NCBI RefSeq assembly: GCF_037023725.1
Contig: NZ_CP146077.1
Span: 2,393,001-2,457,000, forward strand
Reading direction: 5' to 3'
Source: Pseudomonas bubulae
Lineage (GTDB): Bacteria > Pseudomonadota > Gammaproteobacteria > Pseudomonadales > Pseudomonadaceae
Length of the DNA stretch: 64,000 nucleotides
The notes under the pieces were generated by a model. The model was not told the origin of the DNA. It did no database searches and saw nothing but the letters and a program-made list of their open reading frames with translations. Position 1 is the stretch's first letter; each line of letters starts with the position of its first letter. Below, one piece after another: positions 62,557 through 64,000 of this stretch. Both the position numbers and the translations under genes were made by a program.

Positions 62557-64000
62557 ATGAGCGAAAGCTTTGCAGAACTCTTTGAAGAAAGCCTAAAAAC
62601 CCTGAATCTTCAGGCTGGCTCGATCATCACCGCTATCATCGTTGATATCGATTACCAAGCTGGTTGGGTTACCGTTCACGCTGGTTTGAAGTCGGAAGGC
62701 CTCATCCCGCTGGAGCAGTTCCACAACGACGCTGGCGAACTGAACATCAACATCGGTGATGAAGTTCACGTTGCGCTGGACGCGGTCGAAGACGGCTTTG
62801 GCGAAACCAAACTGTCCCGTGAAAAAGCCAAGCGCGCTGAATGCTGGATCGTTCTGGAAGCAGCCTTCGCAGCAGAAGAAGTGGTCAAGGGCGTTATCAA
62901 CGGTAAGGTTAAAGGCGGCTTCACTGTCGACGTTAACGGCATCCGTGCGTTCCTGCCAGGTTCTCTGGTTGACGTTCGTCCAGTGCGCGATACTACGCAC
63001 CTGGAAGGCAAAGAGCTGGAATTCAAGGTCATCAAGCTGGACCAGAAGCGCAACAACGTAGTTGTTTCGCGTCGCAGCGTGCTGGAAGCAGAGAACTCCG
63101 CCGAGCGTGAAGCTCTGCTGGAATCGCTGCAAGAAGGTCAGCAAGTTAAAGGTATCGTCAAAAACCTCACCGATTACGGCGCATTCGTCGATCTGGGTGG
63201 CGTTGATGGCCTGCTGCACATCACTGACATGGCTTGGAAGCGTATCAAGCATCCTTCCGAAATCGTCAACGTTGGCGACGAGATCGATGTCAAGGTTCTG
63301 AAATATGATCGCGAACGCAATCGTGTTTCCCTGGGCCTGAAGCAACTGGGCGAAGATCCATGGGTTGCTATCAAAGCCCGTTACCCAGAAAGCACTCGCG
63401 TTACCGCTCGTGTAACCAACCTGACTGACTACGGCTGCTTCGCAGAGCTGGAAGAAGGCGTTGAAGGTCTGGTACACGTTTCGGAAATGGACTGGACCAA
63501 CAAAAACATCCACCCTTCGAAAGTCGTACAAGTCGGCGACGAAGTGGAAGTTATGGTTCTGGACATCGACGAAGAGCGCCGTCGTATCTCCCTGGGCATC
63601 AAGCAGTGCAAATCTAACCCATGGGAAGATTTCTCTGGCCAGTTCAACAAGGGCGATAAAATCTCCGGCACCATCAAGTCGATCACCGATTTCGGTATCT
63701 TCATTGGTCTGGACGGCGGCATCGACGGCCTGGTTCACCTGTCCGACATCTCCTGGAACGAAGTTGGCGAAGAAGCCGTACGTCGTTTCAAGAAGGGCGA
63801 CGAGCTGGACACCGTTATCCTGTCTGTTGATCCAGAGCGCGAGCGCATCTCCCTGGGTATCAAGCAGCTGGAAAGCGATCCGTTCTCCGAGTACGTACAA
63901 GAGAACGACAAAGGCGCAATCGTTAAGGGCATCGTGAAAGAAGTTGACGCTAAAGGCGCCATCATCACTCTGGCCAACGATATCGAAGCGACTCTGAAAG
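62557..64000 (+). CDS. rpsA: 30S ribosomal protein S1 (partial, C-terminus cut by window edge)
   Basis: mRNA-binding ribosomal protein. 481 codons are visible, of about 560. It begins [19 protein letters not shown] and contains successive S1 OB-fold repeats, for example [40 protein letters not shown] and [24 protein letters not shown] lies 6 nt before the ATG at 62557. It is downstream of cmk in the conserved order. Confidence 0.98.
   Translation, partial: MSESFAELFEESLKTLNLQAGSIITAIIVDIDYQAGWVTVHAGLKSEGLIPLEQFHNDAGELNINIGDEVHVALDAVEDGFGETKLSREKAKRAECWIVLEAAFAAEEVVKGVINGKVKGGFTVDVNGIRAFLPGSLVDVRPVRDTTHLEGKELEFKVIKLDQKRNNVVVSRRSVLEAENSAEREALLESLQEGQQVKGIVKNLTDYGAFVDLGGVDGLLHITDMAWKRIKHPSEIVNVGDEIDVKVLKYDRERNRVSLGLKQLGEDPWVAIKARYPESTRVTARVTNLTDYGCFAELEEGVEGLVHVSEMDWTNKNIHPSKVVQVGDEVEVMVLDIDEERRRISLGIKQCKSNPWEDFSGQFNKGDKISGTIKSITDFGIFIGLDGGIDGLVHLSDISWNEVGEEAVRRFKKGDELDTVILSVDPERERISLGIKQLESDPFSEYVQENDKGAIVKGIVKEVDAKGAIITLANDIEATLK

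Overview
The window is a chromosomal segment of a Pseudomonas, most likely from the fluorescens lineage in the broad sense. The evidence is the gene order idh/cspD/clpS/clpA, infA/bpt/aat/ftsK/lolA/rarA/crcB/serS/cysG and mtaD/mtnA/gyrA/serC/pheA/hisC/tyrA-aroA/cmk/rpsA, the fused tyrA-aroA gene, the NAGGN osmolyte genes, and Pseudomonas-type REP palindromes. The species cannot be fixed from the sequence alone. I saw no rRNA or tRNA gene, CRISPR array, insertion sequence or prophage.

Layout. 1-5.6 kb: the monomeric isocitrate dehydrogenase gene (cut by the window edge), cspD, and the clpS-clpA protease-adaptor pair. 5.6-11.2 kb: a module not expected between clpA and infA, holding a Na/phosphate cotransporter family gene, mgtA and a small ORF behind a structured leader, with a REP pair on each side. 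11.2-20.9 kb: housekeeping genes infA, bpt, aat (minus) and ftsK, lolA, rarA, crcB, serS, cysG (plus). Aat, Bpt, ClpS and ClpA together form the bacterial N-degron pathway. 20.9-25.6 kb: the three-gene operon for the osmoprotectant N-acetylglutaminylglutamine amide (minus).

26-38.7 kb is the accessory part. Two very large ORFs (1604 and about 1390 aa) carry dermonecrotic-toxin-like (DUF6543-type) regions and lie on either side of mnmC and pap. The first has leucine-rich repeats and a C-terminal NEL-type E3 ubiquitin ligase domain with an intact C-x-D motif, which suggests an effector aimed at eukaryotic hosts. The second ends in a region that resembles a nuclease-type toxin tip with altered catalytic positions. 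Neither has an obvious secretion or immunity gene next to it.

38.7-48.3 kb: fumC (minus), a DUF2059 protein, a BolA-like protein, trhO, a DsbA-family protein, an ABC exporter, a GGDEF/EAL membrane protein and a haem-oxygenase-fold (TenA/PqqC-like) protein. 48.3-51.8 kb (minus): an SDR oxidoreductase, mupP (peptidoglycan recycling), ubiG (ubiquinone) and mtaD. 51.9-64 kb (plus): mtnA and gyrA, then a tightly packed aromatic/serine/histidine biosynthesis cluster (serC, pheA, hisC, tyrA-aroA), cmk and the start of rpsA, which runs off the right edge. MtaD and MtnA, divergently placed, belong to 5'-methylthioadenosine salvage.
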